This document shows, in pieces, positions 31,763 through 39,625 of a stretch of DNA of 64,000 bases. The notes under the pieces were generated by a model. The model ran no database searches and was not told the origin of the DNA. It saw only the letters and a program-made list of their open reading frames with translations. The position numbers were made by a program, and so were the translations under genes. The stretch is from Streptomyces beigongshangae (GTDB taxonomy: Bacteria > Actinomycetota > Actinomycetes > Streptomycetales > Streptomycetaceae). Numbering within the stretch: position 1 is the stretch's first letter; the number at the start of each line of letters is the position of its first letter. The stretch covers positions 124,001 through 188,000 of the forward strand of contig NZ_JAHKJW010000004.1 in the NCBI RefSeq assembly GCF_019710745.1, given 5' to 3'.

Positions 31763-31790
31763 CTACAGTACATATGGCCTGTATCTGTAG
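31763..31790. promoter_or_regulatory. Operator-like palindrome before the R-M gene
   Basis: CTACAGTACA (31763-31772) and TGTATCTGTAG (31780-31790) form an inverted repeat with one extra T, AT-rich against its surroundings, 18 bp before the GTG start. It overlaps the expected promoter and may delay expression of the restriction-modification enzyme after transfer. No dedicated controller gene is adjacent. Confidence 0.55.
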
Positions 31791-31807
31791 CGAAGGGGTG
31801 ACCTAGC

Positions 31808-34800
31808 GTGGCGACCGCATCGAATGCTCTTTCCGCTGGTTTTGATGCGGCCGTTCAAGCGGCCATCTCTAAATACGGCGCAATCCTCAAGCCCAAGTTG
31901 CATGGACCTGGCGACCCAGAAGACCAGCTCCGCGCGCCAACAGAAACCTTGGTGTCGGCGGTAGCGTCCGCCATGGGGCTAAACGTCGTCATGCACGGCG
32001 AGGTGAGGCTAGTCGACCTAGAGGCGCGGCCGGATTACGGGGTTGATGTAAGCGGTGCGCCGGTGGGGTATATCGAAATCAAGCGTCCCGGTAAAGGGGC
32101 GGATCCCACTGTCTTCACTGGGCATAACGGTCGGCAGTGGAATAAGTTGAAGCTCCTGCCAAATGTGCTGTACACGGATGGTAATGAGTGGGCCGTCTAC
32201 AGGAATGGGAAACGAGTTGGTGAAATAGCCCGACTTAATAAGTCCGTCAGGACGGCAGGTTCCTCCCTTGCCTCTGATGACGGTCTGTTCTCTCAAGTCC
32301 TTCGCTCGTTCCTGTTGTGGAGCCCAAGTCCTCCCCGGACAATCACTCAGCTCGTCAAGGCCATTTCAGGGCTCTGTGCACTTCTCCGAGCCGAGGTGCT
32401 GTCCTCGCTCAAGCTTGAAAAAGAGGGAGTTTCCTCCCCTCTATTCAGCGTCCTAGCTGACGACTGGCGTGGCTTGCTATTTCCTGATGCTACCGATGAC
32501 GCTTTCGCAGATCAGTACGCTCAGACGGTAACCTTCGCCCTTCTCCTTGCGCGCGTCGAAAAGGTAGATTTCTGCTCCCGGAATGTCTCGGTTATTGCGC
32601 GGGAGTTGGGTAAAAAGCACAGCCTCATGGGTAAGGCTCTAGCTGTGCTGACTGATGATTCGAACGGCGGCTTGGGCGTCACGCTTGAATCTCTGATCGC
32701 AGTTATTGGAGCTGTCGACTGGCAGAAGCTGGACAACGCTTCTGGAGACGCCCACTTGCATCTCTACGAGAGTTTCCTGGCGCAGTATGACTCTAAGTTG
32801 CGGCAGGCTACGGGTTCTTACTACACGCCGCAGGAGGCGGTGTCATTCATGACTGGATTCGTGGATGATCTTCTCAAGGAGAGGCTGGGGAAAAGTAGTG
32901 GTATCGCATCAGATGGGATCGTAATCGCCGACCCCGCTATGGGGACCGGAACATTTTTGCTAAACATCATCGAAAAAGTTAAGGACGCTATTCTCGACGA
33001 AGAAGGGCAGGGGGCGGTAGGTCCAAGGCTCAAAACGTTCTCTTCTCAGCAGCTAATAGGCTTCGAAAAGCAGACGGGTCCTTTCGCGGTCGCTGAACTT
33101 CGACTGCATCAGGCTTTGCAGGAGATGATTGGCGATGAGCAGATTCCGGGACTCAGAGTTTATGTGGCGGACACGCTCGACAACCCTTACGCTGAGCAGA
33201 GTCAACTCGGTGCCCTGTATGAGCCGATTGCGCGGTCTAGGCGCGATGCTAACAAGGTGAAACGGGAAGAGCCAGTTCTTGTCGTGATTGGCAATCCGCC
33301 ATACAAGGATAAAGCCGGCGGCCAAGGTGGCTGGGTAGAGTCGGGTGACCTGAAGGCGGGTCAGCAGCCGCCGCTGAAGGACTTCAGCCCCTCCGCATCG
33401 CCGCGGGCAATGGGAGCTCACCTGAAGCACCTAAAGAATCTCTACGTTTACTTCTGGCGTTGGGCTACATGGAAAGTTTTTGACGCACATCCTGAATTTC
33501 CGTCAGGTGTCGTCGCCTTCATCACCCCAGGCGGTTACTGCACTGGTCCGGGCTTTGGGGCAATGCGCGAATACCTGCGACGTGCCGCAGATGAGGCGTG
33601 GATCGTTAACGTGTCGCCTGAAGGGCATAGGCCGCAAATTTCGACGCGATTCTTTGCTGGCGTACAGGAAGAACTATCGATCGCCTTCTTTGTGCGCTCG
33701 GGCAAGGGAGATCCGGAGACGCCTGCCACCATTCACTACGCTGAGGTTCATGGGGCGCGGAGCGAGAAGTTTGCTGCCCTCGGAGAGCTAGGACTGAACA
33801 GCGCTTCGTGGAAGACGTGCTCTGACGGATGGCAGGATCCCTTTAGGCCGGCGCAGGAAGAGGACTGGACGCGTTATCCCTTGCTGGAAGACCTCATGCC
33901 GTGGACGGTTCCCGGTGTTAAGCCCAACCGCACTTGGATCATTAATCCGTCCAGAGAAGTTTTGGCAGAACGATGGAAGCTCGTTGTTCGGGCAGATGGG
34001 GAGCGTAAGTCTGAGCTTTTCCGCGAGACTCGCGATTCAAATCTAAAGCGAACCAAAGAATCATTGCTTGATTCGGGGGTGCGTCTGGGAGCCTTCCTAG
34101 ATGAGACTTCGACCGAGCCGCCGATTGAGCGTTACGCTTATCGAAGCTTCGATCGGCAATGGATTATCGCCGATCCTCGACTAATGAATGACCCCCGGCC
34201 GTCTCTCTGGGCGAGTAGGTCTGAACAGCAGATCTTCGTTAGTGAGCATCACGCCCACGCTATCAAGTCGGGTCCGGGTGTAACCTTCTCGTCCTGGGTT
34301 CAGGATATGGACCACTATAAGGGTAGCGAGGGAGGGCGGGTATTCCCGCTGTACAGAGATTCGGATGCCGGACATCCAAATTTCCTGCCTAAGCTCGCCG
34401 AGTACCTCTCGGAGGCAATGGGGATTCAGGTGGTTCCGGAGGACATCATTGCCTATATTGCAGCAGTCGTGTCGCATGCTCGCTACACGGAAAGGTTCTT
34501 GGGTCAACTGAGGACACCTAAAGTAAGGGTTCCACTCACGAGTGAGCCTGCTCTGTGGGGCGAAGCTGTGCAGTTGGGGCGCCGGGTGATCTGGGCCCAT
34601 ACTTTCGGTGAGCGGTTCTTTGACGAGAGCGATGCGCGACCGAAAGGTATCGTCCGGCTGCCCGTCCCGCGTCGACCTAAGGTCACTCAGCAGATTCCCG
34701 ATGCTGTTGAGGATATGCCGTCCGAGATCTCTTACGACCCGACGACTGAAACACTACGAATCGGTCAGGGTGCTGTAAGTCCAGTTCCCGCTGCCGTTTG

Positions 34801-35116
34801 GGAATACAATGTTTCCGGAATGCAAGTCCTTAAGAAGTGGTTCGGCTACCGGAAGCGCGTGCCAGGAGGGCGAAAATCTTCGCCACTGGATGAGGTTTTC
34901 ACCTCCGCTTGGACCTCGCAGTACACGAGCGAACTTCTACAACTGCTCAATGTGCTAGGTCTCATTGTTGAGCTAGAGACCGCACAGGCCGTGCTACTGG
35001 ATAGGGTGATCTCGGGTTCTCAAGTTACCGTCAGCGACCTGAGTGAGAAGAATTTGCTGCCAGGCCCTGATTCCGCTCGTGGTCCTGTTAAGCGAGACGA
35101 CTCGATGCTCTTCTGA
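31808..35116 (+). CDS. Type ISP-like single-chain restriction-modification enzyme
   Basis: 1102 residues. N-terminal PD-(D/E)xK nuclease: Asp 76 (PDYGVD), Glu 90 and Lys 92 (YIEIKRPG). The central N6-adenine methylase has motif I ADPAMGTGTFLL (Asp 375) and motif IV NPPY (496-499), with the FFARSG-like AIAFFVRSGKG segment later. The C-terminal half resembles the type ISP (LlaBIII-type) specificity domain. Classical type ISP enzymes are about 1,550 residues with a DExH motor between nuclease and methylase. No Walker or DExH motif is visible here, so this is the motorless form, functionally like type IIG/IIL. GC is lower than the backbone, marking late-acquired cargo. GTG 31808; ribosome site GAAGGGG. 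Confidence 0.85.
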   Translation: MATASNALSAGFDAAVQAAISKYGAILKPKLHGPGDPEDQLRAPTETLVSAVASAMGLNVVMHGEVRLVDLEARPDYGVDVSGAPVGYIEIKRPGKGADPTVFTGHNGRQWNKLKLLPNVLYTDGNEWAVYRNGKRVGEIARLNKSVRTAGSSLASDDGLFSQVLRSFLLWSPSPPRTITQLVKAISGLCALLRAEVLSSLKLEKEGVSSPLFSVLADDWRGLLFPDATDDAFADQYAQTVTFALLLARVEKVDFCSRNVSVIARELGKKHSLMGKALAVLTDDSNGGLGVTLESLIAVIGAVDWQKLDNASGDAHLHLYESFLAQYDSKLRQATGSYYTPQEAVSFMTGFVDDLLKERLGKSSGIASDGIVIADPAMGTGTFLLNIIEKVKDAILDEEGQGAVGPRLKTFSSQQLIGFEKQTGPFAVAELRLHQALQEMIGDEQIPGLRVYVADTLDNPYAEQSQLGALYEPIARSRRDANKVKREEPVLVVIGNPPYKDKAGGQGGWVESGDLKAGQQPPLKDFSPSASPRAMGAHLKHLKNLYVYFWRWATWKVFDAHPEFPSGVVAFITPGGYCTGPGFGAMREYLRRAADEAWIVNVSPEGHRPQISTRFFAGVQEELSIAFFVRSGKGDPETPATIHYAEVHGARSEKFAALGELGLNSASWKTCSDGWQDPFRPAQEEDWTRYPLLEDLMPWTVPGVKPNRTWIINPSREVLAERWKLVVRADGERKSELFRETRDSNLKRTKESLLDSGVRLGAFLDETSTEPPIERYAYRSFDRQWIIADPRLMNDPRPSLWASRSEQQIFVSEHHAHAIKSGPGVTFSSWVQDMDHYKGSEGGRVFPLYRDSDAGHPNFLPKLAEYLSEAMGIQVVPEDIIAYIAAVVSHARYTERFLGQLRTPKVRVPLTSEPALWGEAVQLGRRVIWAHTFGERFFDESDARPKGIVRLPVPRRPKVTQQIPDAVEDMPSEISYDPTTETLRIGQGAVSPVPAAVWEYNVSGMQVLKKWFGYRKRVPGGRKSSPLDEVFTSAWTSQYTSELLQLLNVLGLIVELETAQAVLLDRVISGSQVTVSDLSEKNLLPGPDSARGPVKRDDSMLF

Positions 35117-35451
35117 GGTCGGCGGAGCGGGTTTGGCCGGTGGCCTGCCCGGTTCGGGGTCGAGCATGATCAGGGGGCCGTACGCTGGCCGGCAACTCGG
35201 GCAGGCTGTGCACCTGCCCGGAATTTGAACGAGTGGCCCCCTGGTCTTGCTCGACGCGGGACCCGAACCGGGGAGGTGGCTAGAGCCGTGGAGCCGACCG
35301 CCCCAGCCGCAGAGGGTTTCTCCCACGTTGCCCGCTGCACGTAGCGCGCCGCCGGGCGCGGCCAGCCGGGGCGCAGACAGGAGGCAGGCCGCGCCGCAGA
35401 GGCGGCGCGCGCCCGCGCCGTGCGCGGGCCTTGAACCCGTAAAGAAAGTTG
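35117..35451. other. Gene-free convergent region with two GC hairpins
   Basis: Contains perfect hairpins GCGCCGC/GCGGCGC (35391-35397 with 35402-35408) and GCCCGCGC/GCGCGGGC (35411-35418 with 35422-35429), back to back. They lie between the R-M gene and the convergent DUF1152 operon and fit a bidirectional terminator. The rest holds nothing recognisable. Confidence 0.6.
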
Positions 35452-35685
35452 TTACTCAGGCTTCGGCTGGGGCTCGTTGGCTGTGATCTTGCGGCTTTGT
35501 GCTGCGGCCCGTTGCAGGGCCTGAGCCACCTGGTCGGCGCTGTCAGGGGACAGCAGGATCTCTTGTGTCCAGAGGATCGACAGCCTGATGTTGCCGTTCA
35601 GCAGGTTGGTGGCGATGTCGACCTCGGTGCCGTTGCCTGTCACGTCCTGCGCGTTCAGGGCGGGGTCGCTGCTGAACGCGCTCAT
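35452..35685 (-). CDS. Small hypothetical protein coupled to DUF1152
   Basis: 77 residues with a predicted central beta hairpin (TEVDIATNLLNGNIRLSILWTQ) and a C-terminal helix (SADQVAQALQRAAAQSRK). Family not recognised. Its ATG overlaps the DUF1152 stop (ATGA), so the two are co-translated and probably act together. Confidence 0.7.
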   Translation of the reverse strand: MSAFSSDPALNAQDVTGNGTEVDIATNLLNGNIRLSILWTQEILLSPDSADQVAQALQRAAAQSRKITANEPQPKPE

Positions 35686-36791
35686 GCTGTGGGCTCAGTG
35701 TCGTTGACCGTGATGCGCCACAGGGGTGCCGTGTACTGCTCGGGGCGGTTGCTGATGAGGAGTTGGCGCAAGTCCTCGCGCTGAGAGCCGTTGAGGTTCA
35801 GGACCTCGGTGAGGTGGCGGAACGTCGTGTGCGTGACTCCGCGGCGCCTGGCCTCAGCCTCGAACTCGTTGAGTCGGGCCAAGACGGTCTCTGAGACCAG
35901 GTCTGCGGACGGCTGCTCCCTGAGCCATGCGGCCTTGTTGCGTTCGTAGTCGATTTCCGAGTAGCCGCAGACTTCGCGGCTGTGCGCCTCGGCCTCGTCC
36001 AGGGTCTCGGTCGCCATGATGGCGCGGGCCAGCTGGTTGCGGGTAAGGGCGTCGTCCAGGTCGACCTCGTGGACGGTGGGGCCTTCGTCCGTGAGCGCGA
36101 TGGGAAGGCTGGCGTCTCGGACCTCGCAGGTGCCGCGGACTCCTCGGGCCGTGGCAGCGAGCATGCCCGTAGCCTCCGAAGGGTGCCACTCCAGGACCGC
36201 GCTGACCGGTTCGACGTCATCCGCGGTGAAGGTGTGGATGAGAGCGCCGAGCAGTTCGCGTACGTCGTCGAGAGGAAGCTCTCCGTCCAGTCCGGGGCCT
36301 GCGACCAGCAGTCGGACGGGCGCGTTCACCTGGCAGCACGCAGCGAGTGTGAGGGCGTCGGCGAGCGGGCTCTTCAGTGTCGGCTCGTCGCCTCGGGCGA
36401 GGATGTCGCCTCCGACGTCGAGTAGGTCGATCGACTCCGGCGACAGGTGGTCGATCAGCTCTTCGAGCTGGCGGGTAATGCCCTCGGCGCCGTGGTGCGG
36501 ATCGATCAGCGCGAACGTGTGCGGGAGCTCTGCCGCGAGCCGCGGGAGCGTGGAGCCCGCTGGGGCGATCGGGCGGGCGTCCGCCGGCACTGTCCAGACT
36601 GCAGGGGTGAGCTGGTGGAGGCCGGTGAAGTTGTCCGGTCCTCGGGGGCCCGGTACCGGGTCGATGAGCAGGCGGTCCCATGCGTACGTGAGGATCACCG
36701 CCTGGTCCTCGTCGCCGTAGAGGGCGGCGTGAAGCATGGCGGCGGCGACAGCGTCGCCCCCTCCTCCTGCTGCGACGATCAACCGCTTCAT
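35682..36791 (-). CDS. DUF1152-domain protein
   Basis: 369 residues. The Gly-rich opening KRLIVAAGGGGDAVAAAMLH is the nucleotide-binding-like signature of DUF1152; LIDPHHGAEGITRQLEEL and DLLDVGGDILARGDE are further family motifs. The function is unknown; the fold suggests nucleotide or cofactor binding. The C-terminal 80 residues (YERNKAAWLREQPSADL; TTFRHLTEVLNLNGSQREDL) look like a separate helical domain. It is the first gene of a two-gene minus-strand operon, divergent from the GntR gene with a shared operator at 36833-36855. Start ATG 36791. Confidence 0.8.
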   Translation of the reverse strand: MKRLIVAAGGGGDAVAAAMLHAALYGDEDQAVILTYAWDRLLIDPVPGPRGPDNFTGLHQLTPAVWTVPADARPIAPAGSTLPRLAAELPHTFALIDPHHGAEGITRQLEELIDHLSPESIDLLDVGGDILARGDEPTLKSPLADALTLAACCQVNAPVRLLVAGPGLDGELPLDDVRELLGALIHTFTADDVEPVSAVLEWHPSEATGMLAATARGVRGTCEVRDASLPIALTDEGPTVHEVDLDDALTRNQLARAIMATETLDEAEAHSREVCGYSEIDYERNKAAWLREQPSADLVSETVLARLNEFEAEARRRGVTHTTFRHLTEVLNLNGSQREDLRQLLISNRPEQYTAPLWRITVNDTEPTA

Positions 36792-36832
36792 GCGGGCAGC
36801 GTACGGGGTGAAGGGTTGACCACTCACCCTAT

Positions 36833-36855
36833 AGTGGCTAGAGGCCATAGCCACT
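36833..36855. promoter_or_regulatory. GntR operator site 1 (AGTGGCTA-N7-TAGCCACT)
   Basis: Perfect 8-bp arms at 36833-36840 and 36848-36855 between the divergent DUF1152 and GntR genes, 17 bp before the GntR start. The AGTGGC/GCCACT half-site recurs at 37650 and 37674, which identifies it as the GntR protein's own operator (inference). Confidence 0.75.
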
Positions 36856-36871
36856 TGGACGAGGAGGGTGC

Positions 36872-37612
36872 ATGCCTCAGCTCGAAGAGGCTCAGCCGAA
36901 GTATCTCCAGATCGCGCACTACATCCGCGATCAGATTCTTCGGGGAGACCTGAGGCCGGGGGATGAGGTGCCCTCGGAACGGCAGTTGGCGGCGGACTGG
37001 AAAGTCTCCCGGCCTACGGCTGCGCGGTCGTTGGAAGCGCTGAGCCATCAAGGGCTCGTCGAGAAGCGCCAGGGGTCGGGCACCTACGTGCGCAGCCTGG
37101 AGGTCAACCGGCGGGCACGTGAGCTGTACGGGCGAGCCCGGCAGACCGGGAAGATTTACACGCCCGGTGAGTACGCGATCATCACGTCGGCCGGCTGGCT
37201 GGATGCGCCCGATCATGTCGCCGAAGCGTTGGGGCTGGTCAAGGACCGGCGGGCCGCGCACCGGCGGCGGGTGACCAACAATCAGGACGGGCCGATCACG
37301 TTGTCGACCTCGTGGTTCGCTCCGGACGTTGCCCAGCGTGCGCCGAAGCTCCTGGAGCCGGAGCGGATTCAGCAGGGGACACTCATGTACGTCGAGGACA
37401 TGACGGGACGTCAAGGCAGTTACGCCGAGGACCGCATGTGCGCTCGAAGCGCCGATCAAGATGAGGCATCGGATCTCAAACTGCAGGTCGGCGCACCCGT
37501 GTTGATCGTTCACCACGTCGTTTACGACCTTCAGGACCGACCGTTGGAGTTCGCCGAAGCCACCTACCCGCCACACCGGTGGGCCTTCGAGCAGGGTTAC
37601 CCGCTCACCTGA
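36872..37612 (+). CDS. GntR/HutC family regulator
   Basis: 246 residues. The N-terminal winged helix-turn-helix (about 8-72: KYLQIAHYIRDQILRGDLRPGDEVPSERQLA; SRPTAARSLEALSHQGLVEKRQGSGTYV) is canonical, and a C-terminal UTRA ligand domain spans about 90-240. The ribosome site is GAGGAGG. The matching operators flanking it point to control of itself, the DUF1152 operon and the downstream small zinc protein/HATPase pair. Confidence 0.9.
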   Translation: MPQLEEAQPKYLQIAHYIRDQILRGDLRPGDEVPSERQLAADWKVSRPTAARSLEALSHQGLVEKRQGSGTYVRSLEVNRRARELYGRARQTGKIYTPGEYAIITSAGWLDAPDHVAEALGLVKDRRAAHRRRVTNNQDGPITLSTSWFAPDVAQRAPKLLEPERIQQGTLMYVEDMTGRQGSYAEDRMCARSADQDEASDLKLQVGAPVLIVHHVVYDLQDRPLEFAEATYPPHRWAFEQGYPLT

Positions 37613-37649
37613 CAGTCCCGGCAGTTGTGCCGAACCACTTGCACATCGC

Positions 37650-37691
37650 AAGTGGCTAATGCCACTATCCACAAAGTGGCTAAGGCCACTT
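37650..37691 (+). promoter_or_regulatory. GntR operator sites 2 and 3
   Basis: Two adjacent palindromes share half-sites with site 1: AAGTGGC-TAAT-GCCACT (37650-37666) and AAGTGGC-TAAG-GCCACTT (37674-37691). They lie directly before the 57-residue zinc protein gene. The 24-bp centre spacing is close to two helical turns plus a few bases and suits cooperative binding. Confidence 0.75.
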
Positions 37692-37710
37692 GGACTGGAA
37701 GGGGCGCGGA

Positions 37711-37884
37711 GTGACGAGTCGGCGGCCGGACGAGGGCGCGCGGTTAGCTTGTCGAGGATGCCGGGGGCGTGGTTGGAAACGCGTCGGCTCCCGTACGGCT
37801 CTGGCGCTCTCCACTGCCAACGATCGCGTTCGTGCCACATCGAAACGGCGCTGCCTGGACTGCGACGGCAGCGGCAAGGAGTGA
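37711..37884 (+). CDS. Small protein with two DnaJ-like zinc motifs
   Basis: 57 residues containing CRGCRGRGW and CLDCDGSG, two CxxCxGxG repeats as in the DnaJ zinc domain, enough to bind one zinc ion. No J-domain. GTG 37711 is preceded by GAAGGGG. It is the first gene after the double operator and is followed after 6 bp by the HATPase gene. Role unknown; a small adaptor is plausible. Confidence 0.68.
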   Translation: MTSRRPDEGARLACRGCRGRGWKRVGSRTALALSTANDRVRATSKRRCLDCDGSGKE

Positions 37885-37890
37885 GCACGG

Positions 37891-38355
37891 ATGGATGACA
37901 CCGCCGACGGCCGCGACGGTTTCGGTACCGCACGACTCGGATCGATGCTCCTTCACCCGGCGCCGGAGTCCGTACCTCGGGCCCGGAGCTGGTTCCGGAA
38001 GTTCATCGCCGCGTACAACCCGGCCTGCTCGGTCGACGACTGCACGTTGCTGATCTCCGAGCTGGTCACCAACGCGATTCTCTACGGACGGGCGGATGAT
38101 CCCTGGCTGGTACGTGTCGATTGGTACCGCGTGGAGACGGCACTCCGGATCGATGTGCACAATCCGGGTTTCCCGGCCAACGTGCGCATGCGGCGTCCCG
38201 AAGCCAACGACGCGCACGGGCGCGGGCTGCTCCTGGTCGACTCGATCGCGGACTCATGGCACTCCGGGCCGAGCCGATTCGGCGGAACCGTGGTGTCCGT
38301 CATGGTGGCCGGTGCCTGGCCGGCGAACGAAGGATTCGGCCCCCTCCTACTGTGA
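37891..38355 (+). CDS. ATP-binding (anti-sigma-factor kinase-like) HATPase_c_2 protein
   Basis: 154 residues, one RsbW-like HATPase domain: N-box as LLISELVTNAILYG, DVHNPGFPAN as the G1-like region, and NDAHGRGLLLVDSIADSWHS as the ATP lid. Streptomyces chromosomes carry dozens of such proteins, many of unknown target. Position behind the small zinc protein and inside the GntR regulon suggests it works on host or element regulation after transfer. AAGGAG precedes the ATG. Confidence 0.84.
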   Translation: MDDTADGRDGFGTARLGSMLLHPAPESVPRARSWFRKFIAAYNPACSVDDCTLLISELVTNAILYGRADDPWLVRVDWYRVETALRIDVHNPGFPANVRMRRPEANDAHGRGLLLVDSIADSWHSGPSRFGGTVVSVMVAGAWPANEGFGPLLL

Positions 38356-38379
38356 CTGTGCAAGTGTCGCTAGTCTGGT

Positions 38380-38393
38380 TGACCAGTTGACTT
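38380..38393 (+). promoter_or_regulatory. KorSA-like operator at own promoter
   Basis: TGACCAGTTGACTT, 25 bp before the second GntR gene, matches 13 of 14 bases of TGACAAGTTGACTT (reverse strand of 39220-39233). The pair defines the probable binding site of the KorSA-like protein. Confidence 0.6.
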
Positions 38394-38417
38394 GGCCAAT
38401 CCCGACGGGCGGCGTTC

Positions 38418-39146
38418 ATGGCGTATGAAGTGGAGCCACCGAAGTACGTACGCCTCGCGCAGACGCTTCAGGGCCGCATCGAGGACGGTACGTATCCGCC
38501 CGGCACCCGGGTGCCCAGCGAGAACCAGCTGGTGCAGGCTTTTGGAATGTCCCGCCCGACCGTGGTGCGGGCGCTGGAGCTGCTGAAGCGTGACGGCTGG
38601 CTGGAGTCCCGTCAGGGCTACGGCACCATCGTGCGGGGCCGTCCTGAGGTGGTCGAGCGGAGGGACCGCCGCGGCCGGGAAGCTCTGGAGCGCGACGAAT
38701 CGCAGGTTCCGGGCCGTCTGATCGAAGTTGATCGCGTGCCCGTTCCGGCTCGGGTCGCCTCGGCGCTCGGACTGCCCAAGGGGGCGGAGGTCCTCGTTCG
38801 TCGGCTCCTGGTCGAGGAGGACGGTGAAGTGGTCGAGCTTGTCTCGTCGTACTTCCCGGCCGGCCTGGTCGAGGGAACCGAACTGGCCGCTTTCGAAATG
38901 CTGGGCGGCAGCATCCGCGAGCACCTTGAGGCACGGAAGAAAGTGCGCTTCGACCACGTGACCGAACGGGTCTCGGCGCGCCTGCCCGACAGCGGCGAGG
39001 CTGAACTTCTGAATCTGCCCGCGGGTGTTCCCGTTCTCAGCGTGCTGGTCGTCGCCTGCGATACCTCGGGGCAAGCGCTGCAGGTCGTCGATGTGCTCCT
39101 GCCGGCAGACAGGCAAGAACTGGAAGACACTTACCGCCTCAACTGA
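38418..39146 (+). CDS. GntR family regulator, KorSA-like
   Basis: 242 residues. Winged helix at about 8-72 (KYVRLAQTLQGRIEDGTYPPGTRVPSENQLV; SRPTVVRALELLKRDGWLESRQGYG), UTRA domain at about 95-235. Its place directly before the regulator-tra-spd-rep-xis-int block equals that of KorSA in pSAM2, which represses the activator gene and itself. Operator-like repeats before this gene and before 39270 support the same role. The start has no strong ribosome site. Confidence 0.84.
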   Translation: MAYEVEPPKYVRLAQTLQGRIEDGTYPPGTRVPSENQLVQAFGMSRPTVVRALELLKRDGWLESRQGYGTIVRGRPEVVERRDRRGREALERDESQVPGRLIEVDRVPVPARVASALGLPKGAEVLVRRLLVEEDGEVVELVSSYFPAGLVEGTELAAFEMLGGSIREHLEARKKVRFDHVTERVSARLPDSGEAELLNLPAGVPVLSVLVVACDTSGQALQVVDVLLPADRQELEDTYRLN

Positions 39147-39180
39147 GCTTGCGGCGGGTGGACTTCGCCTCGGTAGTCAC

Positions 39181-39233
39181 TTGACAAGTCAACCTGGCAT
39201 CCTTACCTTCGAACTTGCTAAGTCAACTTGTCA
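39181..39233. promoter_or_regulatory. KorSA-like operators before the transfer operon
   Basis: TTGACAAGTCAA (39181-39192) is a perfect palindrome; AAGTCAACTTGTCA (39220-39233) is the inverted copy of the site at 38380. Both lie within 90 bp of the SCO3933-type gene start, so one repressor probably silences transfer and replication functions. Confidence 0.62.
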
Positions 39234-39269
39234 TGTGGCGAGTTAATCCACTCAGAAGGAGAGATCTCT

Positions 39270-39620
39270 GTGCGTGTGATCCGTATTGACGCCTCGTCCG
39301 CCACGATCCTGCTCACCGAAGCGCCGTCGCCGAAGGTGCGCGACCGGCAGACCGGTGAGATCGCCAAGGACGCGGTGAGCGGTGAGGCACTGATGACGGT
39401 CGGCGTCGTCTTCATCGATGAGGGGGACTCGTCGCTGATCCAGGTCACCATCCCCGAGAGCGGTGTGACGGACGGGCTGACCGTCGGCGCTCCGGTCTCA
39501 CTGCCGGGACTGATCGCCCGGCCGTGGGAGAGCGTGTTCAACGGCCAGCAGCGGCACGGCATCGCCTACCGGGCCACGGCCGTCACCGCGGGCGCCTTCC
39601 CGGTCGCTCAGGCGGGCTGA
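39270..39620 (+). CDS. SCO3933-type AICE regulatory protein
   Basis: 116 residues, one beta-rich domain (VRVIRIDASSATILLTEAPS; GVTDGLTVGAPVSLPGLIARPWESVF). It matches the SCO3933 family of small proteins encoded before tra in Streptomyces AICEs. GTG 39270 has AAGGAGAG about 7 nt upstream. It heads the transfer/replication operon. The molecular role of the family is not established. Confidence 0.78.
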   Translation: MRVIRIDASSATILLTEAPSPKVRDRQTGEIAKDAVSGEALMTVGVVFIDEGDSSLIQVTIPESGVTDGLTVGAPVSLPGLIARPWESVFNGQQRHGIAYRATAVTAGAFPVAQAG

Positions 39621-39625
39621 TCGAC

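Noticed and set aside
31505..31801. 99-codon plus-strand frame before the R-M gene
   Set aside because: No ribosome site, covers the promoter palindrome and shows no motif.
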